From: Campylorhamphus procurvoides
Taxonomy: Eukaryota > Chordata > Aves > Passeriformes > Dendrocolaptidae
Direction: 5' to 3'
Length of the DNA: 64,000 nucleotides
NCBI GenBank assembly: GCA_013396655.1
Contig: WBMV01008303.1
Coordinates: 941,145-1,005,144, forward strand
The position numbers were made by a program, and so were the translations under genes. The notes beneath the pieces are model-generated. The model saw only the letters and a list, made by a program, of their open reading frames with translations. It did no database searches and had not been told where the DNA came from. Positions 46,496 to 59,900 of the stretch are shown here, piece by piece (the stretch's first letter is position 1; each line of letters opens with the position of its first letter).

Positions 46496-49400
46496 CATGA
46501 ACACAAACTGCAACTGCAGTTCCATGTACGCTCAGCTCACAGGTGCAACATTCAGAGGACATCTGAGGAGAAGACAAACCTGCTGTAAGGGCTAAGGGTG
46601 AAACTAGGAGGAACTCTACACATTTAGAGGAGAACAGACCTGCAACAGACACATAAGACCATGGCAAAACAGACAGAAAGAAAGTAATACGGTAAATATT
46701 CTACAGCACATACAAGCAGCCCCAGAGATATACCAGAACAAATAGAGAGGAAGAAATTACTACATATAGCTAACAGAGATCCACATTAGGAATGGTATTA
46801 CAAGAAAGATTACCTCCGTCAAAGCCAGCCCCTGGAGACCTTCTTAGGCTAATGTTTGTCCTCAGCAGCTGCTGTTAAGGTCCTTAGGAAATAGGGACAC
46901 CTTTTATTACAGCACCGATTTAACTTCTCTCTGGTCTTTCATGAGAAAAATAACTAAAACTGAGGCAGAGCACAAGAACTAGAAGCAGCTTGAGCCTTAG
47001 ACCTCCATTTAGAAGCTTGGCAGGGGGAATATTTAAGTGAATTCACATGTGTGATTTCCCCAAGGTTTGCTGGATCTCCATGAAGAGGGCCATAATAGCA
47101 CAAGAAGAAGCTGGAACTAGAAATCTGTCAAAATGTACTTTTCCATGAATACTTGCAAAGCAGTGCAAAGCCCTGTTGTGCCCAAAGTTTTTCTTTCCTT
47201 TCAGTTCAGGCTAATTTCTACCTATTAACTGCCAACTTCAAAACACGAATTACAAAACACTCTCAGTGTGCTTATTTTTCTTTTGGTTTCCTCTTAAAAA
47301 GAACCAGCAATGTGCAATTTGTCCCTAGATTTTTCTGTGGAGGGTGTTACTAACATGCATTGAATGTGAATTTGGAAATCCTCACTGTGGGAGGGAAATC
47401 CATCAATACACTGCTACATCAGGAAGATGCACAGAGAGCAAGGACCTACCCAGGCTCCCAGAACAGGCTAAGACAGACAGGGCACAGATGTCCCACCCAG
47501 CTACTTTCTACCTGATCACAAAAGTCTTTCCTTCCTTCTGCCAGCACACCAGCTCAAGTTCATGCCCTGTCTGGACTAACTGAAGCTTCACAGATGTGCT
47601 GATCCAGAAATAAATTTTTTATTTGTCATTAAATCCCAAACCAAATGCCATGCAAGGAGAAAAAAGGTCAAAAATCAAGTGGGAGGTGTGACTCCTCTAG
47701 ATGCAAGTGGCATACTTGGATAATGAACAGCCCAGAAAGCTCCACGACATTGTTATGCCATAGAAATGCTCAGATAAATGTTTCTGTCTCCTTCATTACA
47801 GGAATAACAGGAAAGTGACTGTGTGATTTTTCTCATCAGTCTACTGCAAAGATTGAAGCTGGCCACAGAGTTAAAACTGGGATGCTGAGGGCTGTTCAGA
47901 TGACATGTTTTTTGTTCATTTCAGATTCAGGTCTGAGCACAAGTAATCTATACTGAACAGCAATGGTTTATTATTCACTGCAGTTTTTTTCTGTATAATA
48001 ATTTCCCTTGAAAAACAATTTTTGCTTTCTGGTGAAATATGTAGATGTGCACTATAACTATCACTTGCTCCCATAAAACAATAATCCAGCATGGAATGTA
48101 GAACTTGCAATTCAACAGCAACCTAAAAGTCTTTAAGGTTATTTGTTTTGGTTTGGGTTTCCTTTTTTAAAGTAGTCAATGAACCACTTCTAAATGAAAC
48201 AAATCTTGTTAATGACAAACTCATATTGGAGAAAACCCAAATCTACTCCCCTGGATTTCAATAAGAACATGACTCTATTTAGTGCACATCTCCGTAGTTT
48301 GCCCTTGTCCATTTTCAAAAGGATTCATGTCTGTTTGCCCCCTGGAAATGCTAAGAGCACATTTAAATGTAGGATGCACAGGTATTACCACCACTGATAT
48401 CTATAGAACCAACAGTTTTGGTAAACCAACCCTCTGCCAAGGAATTGCTTTTTTTATCACACCGCTCACCAGGGATTTTCATTCTGTTCATCACAGAGGT
48501 GCTGAACTACTTACCTGCTGGGTTCCCTTCCTCTGAGGCACAATAAAATACACCAGTGGAGAGAGGACTTCAGGGATTGTCAGACCTAACTAGATTCTTA
48601 TTTGAGCTCTTCCTCCTGCTTTGTTTTGGACTTGGTGAAGCAGTTGCAGGAGATCCTGGGCACAGAGGGCTGCAACTGAGGCACCACAAGGAGCTCCCAT
48701 GTATAGGACATTATGGTTTGCATGGAGCAATCCAGCTGCTGAGTGAGGAATTCAGCCTTGCACCAACACACACTTGAAAGTTATTTGCAGATGGATTTTC
48801 TACAGGCTTATTATTCCAAATCATACAGTGACCTGCTTTTACCATATACTTCAACTCATCCCTAATGCAGAGTACAGTTCTTGGATGCTCATGAGCTGAG
48901 TGCTGAGGCTTTGGAGATGCCCTCTGCAGTGTCATGAAAGACCATCTCTGCCACCAAGCTGAAGAAATCCAACAACCAGAAGCTGACACGTTGATGTTGC
49001 AAAAAAACCCAAACAAAATCAGCCAATGAACCCCCAAAAAAGCAAACCAAAACACCTCCATACTTCGTGGAGCAACCACAAGTGGATTCTGGTAAGATCA
49101 ACCTGTAGCTTTATTCAGACAGGTGGAGCTTGTTCAAATAAGTGCATAGACAAACACAGTCAGTGTTAACTGTGAAAGTGTTGGGGCACCAAAATTCAAG
49201 TATATGACTTCCCTCAGTTCGAGCACAGCACTGGCACTTGGGAGAAAGCTCATAGTCAAATAGAAATACAGTATCTGCAGTAAAATACATACAAAATTAC
49301 CTTGAAAGTAATTGGTTTTGGTATAAATGGTCTTCAAAGTTTTCTCTTGCATACAAGTCCCTTCCAAAAGAAGGAGAATAAATTTACTGCATGTGAATTT

Positions 49401-52400
49401 ATTCAAAGCTAGTAGATTCAGTATAATGAAATCCTCCTAAGTAAATATCTGATAAAACAGCAAACGCTTAGCACTTGACCCCAGGAGCTGGGATTTCTTG
49501 ACACATGGCTGTAATGCAAAGCAGCAGGAACCTCAGGACTGCTGGCACACAGGAGTCAAGCAAGGAAAATCTCAGAGGGCTTGTCTCCAGGGAAGCACAG
49601 AGGGACCTGGGCAGCCCACACCTCGCTTCCAAACCCACTGAAACCACCAGTGCTGCAAGAGGAAGTCATCTCCGTGGGGGACTCTGAGAGCCCCCTTACG
49701 CTCTATCCATGCTGTACCCTTCCTTTGCCACGGGCCATGAGACACCCTGCATGCATCTAAAATGAGGATTTTTGCTGAGTTTCCCCCCAAACTTCTCTGT
49801 CCTGTTACCCCAGATGTGAGCAGCAGCACACTCTGACAGAGTCAGGTGCTCCTTGTGAGAACTTTAGTAGCCCATTTAATAAGAGACAAAAGAAGTTGCC
49901 ATTCAGCTGCATCAAAATCTTCACTCCTGTGACACTTAAATCTTGTCTAGAGCATTGTCTCCATTGCCAGACACCCCACCAGCTCAGGGCTTGAAGGGTC
50001 TTGGTGTCCTGCAAGGCCATTCAGGGGGTTCCTTTGTCTGTAGGATGGGATTTCCTCTGCCACAGATCTTCCCACATCCCAGCTTCAAGGTGTTTTATGC
50101 TCATGTGACTGGTCATGCAGCAAACGCTGCAGGAGCCCTGCTGGTTGTGGGTGACAGCTGGGGTGGCAAACCCTGCAGACACAGAAGGAACTGAGACCGA
50201 GGGCCAAACCTGTGGTCACCGCAGCCATCACACGTATGGCGTGTCACAGAAGACAAAGTGCAAAAGCTCTCTAAATTCATGTTATCTCTGCATACAGCAT
50301 GTCACTTAATTGCCCAGAAAAGCCTCTTGGAGAAGCATATGGGAACTTTTGCCATGAAAAATGACACTGCTCAAAGTCTTTTCTAGCTAGAAACCACTCA
50401 ACAGTATCTATCAGCAGTGACATCTGGGACGTAAGCTCCAAAGCAGTTAATTCACCCTTTTAGCTTGAGCCAGCTTCCTATAGACATTGATATCCAAAAC
50501 AGGTAATTGTTATGCCAGAAAGCAGAATCATTAGAGGAGAAAAAAGGTAAAGAAGAAGCCTATGCAGTAATTCTCCTACAGTACCCAGACCTGTCAAAGC
50601 TGCATTTAGGGTCACTGTTGACCCTCTCTTTGGCCTCCCACATCACTGGACTTTTAAGACAATGCTTTGACAAGCTATTCATGACCAACCCCCAGGACAA
50701 GCCCCCAGCTAGGTCCCAAGGCAGGAAAACAAAGCCTTTGTGCACAACAGTGGGTACAAGTGCAGATCACCTTTAGCTCTGAGCTCAGCTTCTCCGCTGC
50801 ACTAATTAATTGCTGAAGGAGTTCTCTCGTCTCCGCGTGACGCAGAGCGAGCAGCCAGTCCCACTCCTCCACTGCCTGCCGCAGTCACATCGCTGCCCTG
50901 TCTCAAGGACCTCCCAGGGCTGGCCTCCCCATCTGTCCCTTTTACAGACTCCTCACACCCCTGAGTCGTCTCTGCAAGTGACAACTGAGCCAAACCACAG
51001 CAAGTCTTCAGGAGCAAGTGCTTCCTCTGCCCTCACTGTTTCCCCAGCTCTGTCACCCCAGAAATGAGCAGGAGCTTCAGTCCACGTGCAGAGTTTCTAA
51101 ACACACCAACAGTCTTGGGATAAAGCTGCTGTTCTACGTCTCTGGCTGGCACTTGCAGCTATGGAGGACACACAAGGACCTCACGACCTTCTGCCTAACA
51201 CACAGCTTCCCCCCTATACTTGTTTACTGAATTCTGTGTGTTCACCCCTACCATACCCATATAAATCTTGTGGTGATGGACAACACAAAATGAACCTGGC
51301 TAAACCCCAGAAATCTGTTTCAATAAGGCCCTGGAGGGGGTGTATAATTCCATTACATCATTTGTCTATGAATCCTTTCCAATGGCTCCAGTACGCTTTC
51401 CAGTCCATGAGGCTCGGCCCTGAGACAAACCTCATCCTACAGGCTAAAAGTATATGACTTCCCCCTACTGACACCATTCCTGGAGATGCCCTCAGACAGC
51501 AAAAGACCCATAAAAAGATTCCACATCCCCACCACACAAGACACAGTCCAGAAATGTCACTTTACAGGCTGGCGAGTGGACACCCCACAGGAAACTAACC
51601 CCAGCCCTATTTTGTGACTGCAGCTGGGCAGTAACTAGCTTTTGTTTAAAAACTGCTCCCCTCGTTCCCCAGTCTCACCTTCAGAGCTGTGTGAAGAACA
51701 CCGCTGGTTGTTTTTTAAAGGTGAACCAACCCTAATTCAAACTTGATGACAATTACTTAATGACTTTCACCAGCAGCTCTGCACAAGCCAGTGGCCAGCT
51801 GAAGGGCACCCACACTGCCATAGGCACAGTCAGGCTGGGGACACACCTGTCACATGCACAGGGATCCTCTTCTGCCATAAAGAGTGGTTGTAACTTGCAC
51901 CGGGTATCAGCATATGTTTTAGAAATGAATCAGACTGTAAGCAATATGTTAGGAAGACAAGCCAGACTCGTGGAAGAGTGGGGCTGGGAGATGGTTTCTG
52001 CTAGCAGAGTGCTTTCAGTTTGACGTTTGCATTGAAGTTGTTATGCCTACAGCTGTGATGAAAAGTCCTTCCTTAATACTGCAATGCAATTGCAGGAGAA
52101 GCCTGATTCCTTATTGAGTTGTGTGAGCAGAGAGGTCAAGTCTGGAAGTGCTAAAAAACTGCAATTCCCTACCCTCCTGTGGGATTCTGCAGGTCAAGGT
52201 GGAAGTACAATGGCAAGTACGATTGCCCTGATGCTGGGTTTGCTCTGTGGGTAAACAGAGACCATCTACTCCCTGGGCTGTCATTCTGGCATCTTTCATG
52301 ACCAATAAACTCTATTCTAAAAGAAAAAGGAGGTTTTATTAGATAGTCAGTGGACAATCCAAATGTCAGAGTGAAAAATCCAGAGCAAGGTTAAGGACTT

Positions 52401-55400
52401 TTTTTTTTTTTTAATACAGCTGCACTGAAGGTGAGTGAACACCAGAACGTTTTGATTTCCTGCCTGGTTTCAATAAATGTTGCACTCCCAGGCACCCAAG
52501 GGACTGCTGTGGTTTGTCAAAACCAATTAATTTTCTTCCACAGAATGCTTCAGGCACCTCAAAATGTCGTTCAAGAGCTAGCACACATCTAAGGAGGAGG
52601 GAAAGCTGGCAATCAACTCCTGCACGGGTTCTGCATCAGCAGCACAGCCCTCCAAACTCACACCAACAGCAGAGGCAGGGAGAGAAGGATGGCTTATCCC
52701 TTTGGTCATGGAGGGAGCTGAGGGCAGAGCCAACGAGGAAATGCCATGTGTTATAGACCCTATGAATATAAACAAGAAGCTGACACTTTCGAAACGTGCC
52801 AGAAATAAGTTTCCTGAGGGGGAATTCAAAGCTGAAAGTTTCTCTCTCTCACTTGCATTTCCTAGGATTCACTGCTCAGTGCTAATAGATGTAGTAATGA
52901 GCCAAAAGTGACAAAGTGAACAGTTGTTATTAAGGAAGACATTTGGAAAATAAGCCCTGGAGCTGGGATTCACAGGTTCCCTCCCCAACCCTCCATCAGA
53001 CTCACTGTGCAGAACAAGGATTCCCTCACCAAAGCCTCAGTTTACCTACTTAGAGACAATCTGCAATGCTTTCCCTCTCTCCAGCATTGAGATGTGAGAG
53101 CAAACTTGTTTCCAAGTAATTTTAATAATCAGCCATGAAATGCACTAGAAGCAAGCACAGTATTACCATGCTAGGATTTCTTTTTCACTGAACACCAAGT
53201 CACAGAGTTTAAGAACACATTGGAGCTATCATTTGTACTCAGAATTGCACATATACAGTACTGATGGTACAAACATTCCAGGTACACACCTCATGGCAAA
53301 TTATTACCACTGCATGTTAGATAGCCACCCTTTCCCCTTTACAAAAGGCAGGGATGGAAATGGATGTTTTTCTTGCATGCCAGCCCTCTGCAAAAGGGGC
53401 AGAAGACAAAAGATAAGCTGAATTTTAAATAATTTGATTCCTGTGGAGTCACAGGCAAATCCTGCTAGAGCAGGGAACAGCAACAGCTGATGTTCCCAGA
53501 AAACACTACAGTAAGGCCCAGCCTACTCACAATGCCCAAGGGAACAGGGACCCAAGACTCCTTTGAAGGTCCCACATCCCTAATCTAAGTCTAGTGTCAT
53601 CCCTCCTGGACCCCTAACAAAAACAGAAACAAACAACTTCCAAAATTAAAAATGGCAGCATGCTGAGCAGTGAAGTGGCTTTACAGTGTAACAAATCCTA
53701 GAAGAACAAGGAGTAAATCCACCTTTCTTTCTTTTTCTGTTCACCAACCATGGTATCTTCAATAACCTACTTGTTTTTAAAAGTAATCCAACATTTACCA
53801 TTACAATCTTCTTTGCTCCTCATGTCACATAAACCCCCTGCTGCCTCCTTATCCTCTATTTACCTGGCCTTACAGTCACAGCAGGGAGCTCCCTGCCTCC
53901 TGGCTGCAAGCAAAGGCTTTGCTTGGGCATCCAACAGATGAGAACTAATGCCACTGCCTAAACAATCCCTAGAGTGGCTCCTGATACATACAGACATCTA
54001 CATCCTGCCACCCGTCCAAGCCACATCGCCCAGGCATTTCAGGAAGTGCCCTGACAGAAATAGCCATGCCTCTCATTCACAGCATCTCTTCGCATCAGTA
54101 AATCTCATGTTTCATTCAGGCAGGATTCTTCTCAGTGCTCTTACTTACTATTTAATATTTATGCTATAGTCAGTGTCCAAAAACCATGACACTATTGGTT
54201 ATAGTAGGTGCTGAACAAACACATACTAAATCTGTCTTGGAAGCTTACAGGTGTGAAAGGTCAGTTAGAAAAGAGAGAAAAGTCAATAAAATCTGAAGCC
54301 CAGGGAAGAACTGAATCACAAGTATCAGGCACAAATATAAATCTAAAAAAATGAAACAGAAATCCTCCAAAACATCTCAAAGAGGAGACGCTTCACATAT
54401 GTCAGTTGGCATTGATCTGCCCAAGAGCAACAGAAGAGAGAGGAGAATCCATAACCATTAGCATCACCTTTCTGCTACATTTCCTCCTTAGCCTGTTCAC
54501 TTCTCCCTTCATTCCCCCCTGCTCTGGACATGACCTCTCAAACGATAAGAAAGGCTGGATTATCTCTAAAACACAAAAGAATGTGGTTTTTCAAGCTCAT
54601 GGTATGCAGCATTGCCAAAGTAAGATGCAAAGGATTCAAGTGCTGGAAAGTTACATATCCCCGATGGTTACCAAGATGTGGAATCTCCCAAGAGGCAATT
54701 TCTCCAAAAAGCAGAGACAGCTCTTTCAATAAAGCAGCAGCAAACTACAGCTTTAACCACAGCACAAGTCCTCAGACTTCAGGCAAAGCTCTCCAGTGCT
54801 GAAGCCCAGTTGATCTGCTCATGAGGAACACGAGGCTGAGCTAATATCAGACTCCACTCTCTCCCCCTCCCTTACAATAATATCTTAACTCTAAATAATT
54901 AAAAGCAAGTAAGTACCTATAAAACCAGCAGAATCATTGCAGGCCAGTAGGTCAGCATGGCTGGGTATTTGAAATAAGGGCCCATTCAAGTTACTCGTTT
55001 CAGATGTCAAAGGTGAGCTGCTGTAATGAGGAACGATAAATACGCTCACTTAACATGCAAGCTGCCCGCTGCAATTTCCCAGGCTGGAGGCACACTGGAA
55101 CACAACCACCACAACTGTGCCCTTGAGAAGTCATCTCCCCCATGGTCTCCCCAACTTCCAAAGCCCTCCTGCATTTCTACATACAGAACAAAAGACATGA
55201 TACATCTTATTGCTTCCTCCAGGTAGCTAATGACAGTTTCCTTCTTTAAAGCTTTCAGTAGAACTGCATATTCCAGTGCTTACAGTTGCAGGATCCTCTA
55301 CAGTCGAGGATCTGGAAGTAATGGATCCACAAGAAGCCCAGGATTCAGTAGTCTTCAATACGTAGCATTTGCTTGACAACCTCTAAGGAAGAGAAATGCA

Positions 55401-56950
55401 AACTCCCCAGCCTGCAGCATTTCAAGCTGAAGGGGAACTTAAGAGCATATAAATAATATTTAAAATCTTAGAAAGGGAAAAATATGAAACTATGATGGAA
55501 TGCAGATACACATTTTCTATGCTCTGTATCTTGATCAGTGATAGAGTTGCATTTTTGGTTATCAGCTCTGCTCACAGGAGACTGAATTCCAGGCTACATC
55601 AATTCCCCTGTGGATGTAAAGGAAAAGAACCATCTGGAGAGAATAATAAAACAATTAACTTTCCATTACAGAATAATCTATGTATGTTTTTAAGAAGGCA
55701 AACTTTAATGATCTCCACCTAATTATTCATCCCGCATTCTGGCAGGGTTGGTTTGGATTTTGCCTTGCTTTGTTTTCAAATGCAGCCTGAAGGTAACGAC
55801 TTAAGCTGGAGTGAATGCAGGGACCACACACAGGTTTCCTCAGTCAAGGGCAGGACAACCTGGATGAGGGAGGCTTCCAGAAACATCAGCCAAGGTCCCA
55901 TCATTCCCATGGATTCATATGGCTGTGTAATGGCAACAGCATCAATTCTAAGAGTTTCATTGAATATTTATGAGGATTTTACAAACATGATTGTTGACTG
56001 GCTTGGTACATCGGCTACATTTTTGGATACGAAGCGCAGAGCAGCACACTCAGGAGCTGCACACACCTGAACATCAGGCTGTGGAATGCTGGGCTCATTT
56101 AACTTGTCACTGATGGTAATATAAATCAGAAATGGCTCCATAAAACTCAACAACAATCCCCTCTGATTTTGAAAACTCACCAACTGGCTGCAAGTGTGTT
56201 ATCTTTACAAAGTAATTCTGTAAAGTGAAAAGGTTCAAAGCAAGGGCTTTAAGGACTATTACTCTGCCTGTTACCCATATAAACACACCCCCCTCTAAGG
56301 ACCCACGGTCTGTACCCTTGATGGAGAACAGCACCACGTGTTGGTTCTGCAGATCTGCTCAGCTTAACCACCTGCCTCAGTTTCCCAGTGGATTATCCTA
56401 ATGAGCTGGTTAAGTGTGCACGCCTGCACTTCGCTCCAGTTTACGCAGTGCTTTCCAGCCAAGGCTCTCAAACATTTGGAAAGGACCAAATATAGTTTAA
56501 GCTAAAATTAACTGGAACATAAATACCAGAATTAAACCACTCCTTTAGAAAACCTACCTGGGGCTCTGGACTTTCCAGCATGAGAACTCACATGCTGGTA
56601 AACAGTGAGACAGTGCTCAGGCAATTTTTTGCTACTATTTATTGACCAACTGATTGAGATCAGGCTCTGTGACAGTGCAGGCACGTTTATCCCTCTCCCC
56701 CATAAGCTGCTAAGTTTTATGATCTGAAAAAGTAATTTTAAAAACCCCATAATCCTGGCACACAAACCCGTCACACCTGAGTCCTGCTGGAAAAATCCCT
56801 GCCTCAGCTTTCAAATGTTGCAGAACATTTTCATTCACAGCTTCTGCATAAACGGAGCAAGTTTTGAGTCTAAAAGTCTAAGGCATTTTAGCCTCTAAGA
56901 CTTCTAGCTTGCTCTTCCCCTAGAACTGTAAAAGCCCATTTCCTCCACTA
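46496..56950. other. Intron 2, 10.5 kb of mostly unique sequence, no gene seen
   Basis: No exon or transposon is recognised. There is a 14-base T run at about 52.40 kb. A small CpG-bearing patch lies at about 50.82-50.90 kb. The block at about 55.93-56.05 kb looks like a candidate noncoding element (see findings). Confidence 0.6.
52399..52412 (+). repeat. T14 homopolymer run
   Basis: Fourteen consecutive T bases. There is no poly-A-tailed retrocopy next to it on the minus strand that I can recognise. Confidence 0.9.
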
Positions 56951-56967
56951 AATATATATATATATAT
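56951..56967 (+). repeat. (AT)n microsatellite, about 8 units
   Basis: A pure alternating AT run just left of a tgtacagagata stretch. Likely length-variable. Confidence 0.85.
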
Positions 56968-59900
56968 GTACAGAGATACAGCCACATCCATAGGTACATG
57001 CACACCCTGATCTCTCAAAGCAGGGCCCCTGCATCTGCCAACAGGCTGCACACTGCATGGGCACAATGGCTCTGGTGCAGGATCTGCACCACCCACTGGA
57101 AAGGATTTAGTGAGGGGTGCTAACGTCACACACTGAGCAGCCACATACAGCTATAAATTATTCATACACATTACTCTAATTATGCAAATGTACTAAAAGC
57201 TGGAGCATATGTTTCCCTGACATCTCGCAGTACAGATGCCATATGGTTCTAGTAGAGAGAAAGAGTGAGAAGTGAGATGATGGGCGTAAGGGGGCTAACA
57301 ACGGCAGGCCCTGGCCTAAGCAAGGGGTGGCAGAGGATCCCTCCTTCCCAAACAAGCTGCTGCAAGGCTAAGGACATTTAAATGCTCCTCCTTGATAATA
57401 CAGTGTTGGCTTTGCACTCAGTGCTGAACAGAGTGCTGAGGCTGCTGAACGGCCCAGGCAGATTAAAATAAACCCAAGCAGTTTGGAACAGGAATGTGTT
57501 TATCTGGCATCGCACACTTCCTCTTATCAAACATGAGGAGCAGGGGAGGGCACAGCGATGGTGTGCGGAAGCAGGCTGTGTGCATGCTGGTAGGAGAGGG
57601 GGAGGGAAAAGAGAAGAGGAACAGCAAGGATCAGACAGATTATGCATGAGCTTGGGAACCGAGAGCATGGAGCCAGGCATCGTGTCACTGGGGTACAGAG
57701 CCCACGCCCTTGGTCAGTCCCCAGATGGGCACTAGCTGTTGGAAAACTCCATGAAGTCCTTTCTCCCTTCAGCATCTGGAAGAAGGCAGGCAGTCAGTGC
57801 TGTTGCAGCATCAGCAGCTGGCTTTGTGTGCTGCCCAAGCTTTGGGTTCAAAATACTTCTCTCAGCTCCATCGAGCACAGTGCAGTGAGTGGGCATCACT
57901 CTGCCATTCCAGAAGCTGAGGCTGACTCCTCAGAAGGAAAAGGCCAAATGCACTCTGCTATGGTATTTTGAAGTCCAAACTGTGGATTATAGTACTAGAT
58001 TTAAATATCGGAAGATTAGCACCTTATCTCAACTCTGCCATGTCTAAGGACCACCTGACTGCCCTTCTGTAAGTGCCCAGTCCAGTGGCAGAGCCCTTTG
58101 GAAGCAGGCAAGCTTCTCAGACAGTGTCCAGAGCACTGTGGAAGGGGGCTCCAATTCTCTAGCATCCTTCACTTAAAATCCCATAAACATTTTTCAAATC
58201 CTCCAGCCCTACTGCATGACCAGGTGAGTGTTTCTACACCCAAAGAGAACAAAAGAGCAAATTAAACATCATGTAATACCACAGCTACTTGGAAGATTTA
58301 GGCTATCTTATTATTATTCCAGTAGTTACCCAAGATCAAAAAAGTTGAACAGAAAATCCTGACAGCTCCTTTGATAAGAGCATGTCTCACCTCCTGGTGC
58401 TGGCATTAAAGAAACTCTAGATCTGTACCAGCAGTTTTGTAAGGGATGCACTCACAGAGCCACGTGAAACACTCAGTACTGCAGAGACCTCGTCACAGGA
58501 GGAGTGCTAGTGACTGCAGCAATAGACAAGGCAGATGCCACTTCAGCTCTTCAGATCCAAGGCAAAACTCTGATAGTATACTAGGAGGTTTTTTAATTCA
58601 AGTTCTTGTTTGTGCATAGCTCAATCACAGCTCCTCACCTGTGGCTGCCTCAGCTGAAGGATGGCCATGCTTTGAATACAAGAGGTGATATATCAGAGAA
58701 GCAGCGCTGAACAAAAGGGACAGGCAGGCTGAGGCAGACAAAGGTGGGGACACCTGCACAGATCCTGGTCACTCAGCCCTGGCCAGCAGGATCTGTCCCC
58801 TTTCACAAAAGCCCAGATGAATGAACAGCCGCACTTCTGCCAGGAAGGAATGCCAAACTGGCAAAACAAAGCTGAGAAAACAGCACAAGATAACAAGAAT
58901 AACAGGCAGACAAAAATTCACTGAAGTAAAATCAGATATTGATTCCCAGGACCAAACCAAGCCATTTCTGCTGTGCCACAATCAGCAAACCCCTTGGGCA
59001 GCAAGCTGTATCCCAACGGGCACAGCACAAGTCTCCCTTTTCCCTGAGCTCATCCTCCTTCCTGTGCAGTCCCACATACTGAGGACCAAGCACAGCTCAG
59101 GCAGAGGGTCACTGCCTGACCCACTCAGCCAGGAAACTGCTCCCCATGCCCCATCCTGGGCTCGCATTTGGGGCCATCTCACCCATTACAGACCAGGTGG
59201 TTCCCCATCACCAAGGCTGGCAGAATCCATATCTTCCAGTCATATGTTGGCAAGGCAGACCCAGACACTAACTCCTGACTTCCCTTAACTGCTCAGAAGA
59301 AAGGGAAGGAGGGTACAAAACCAGCTTGACAGACTGAAGCTCTGTTCCTCCAAACCACGAGGAGGAGAGCGGGCACAGCTCAGGTCCAGCTCTGCTGCCC
59401 ACCCTGCCCCTGCTGGGGTCTGCCTGTGGCAGGGCACAAACCTCCAGGTGAGTGCTCAGCCCTGCTGTGAGAGAAAGAAAGCCAGGGCAGAAAAGGAGGC
59501 TCAGCATTTACACTGCTTGGCTTTCCCCCCTCTCATTCTGAAGGCTTTGGCTTGCTCAGTAACTCGGCAGGGAAACCAGCCCCTTACAGGCACCACGGAT
59601 AACAGGTACTAGAGGAGGAGGAGGAGGGGATGTTCTGACCAGCTCGCTGCTCACCTCAGGAGACACAGGATCAAACACAATTTAGGTAACAAGCCAGGGC
59701 AGACTTGGAGCCTCAGCCCAGCTATCCAGAAAAGGAGTTTTAACACAACATCCAGGGGAGCTGCTCAGTGAGGCACAAAAACCCAGCGGCACACAGAGCT
59801 CTGCTGTCATCGGCCCTGTCACGAGTGCCAGCACAGCAGGACACGGGTACGCTGGGACGGGGCTGCACTAACAGGGGAAATCTCTTGAGCCAGTCTTCCC

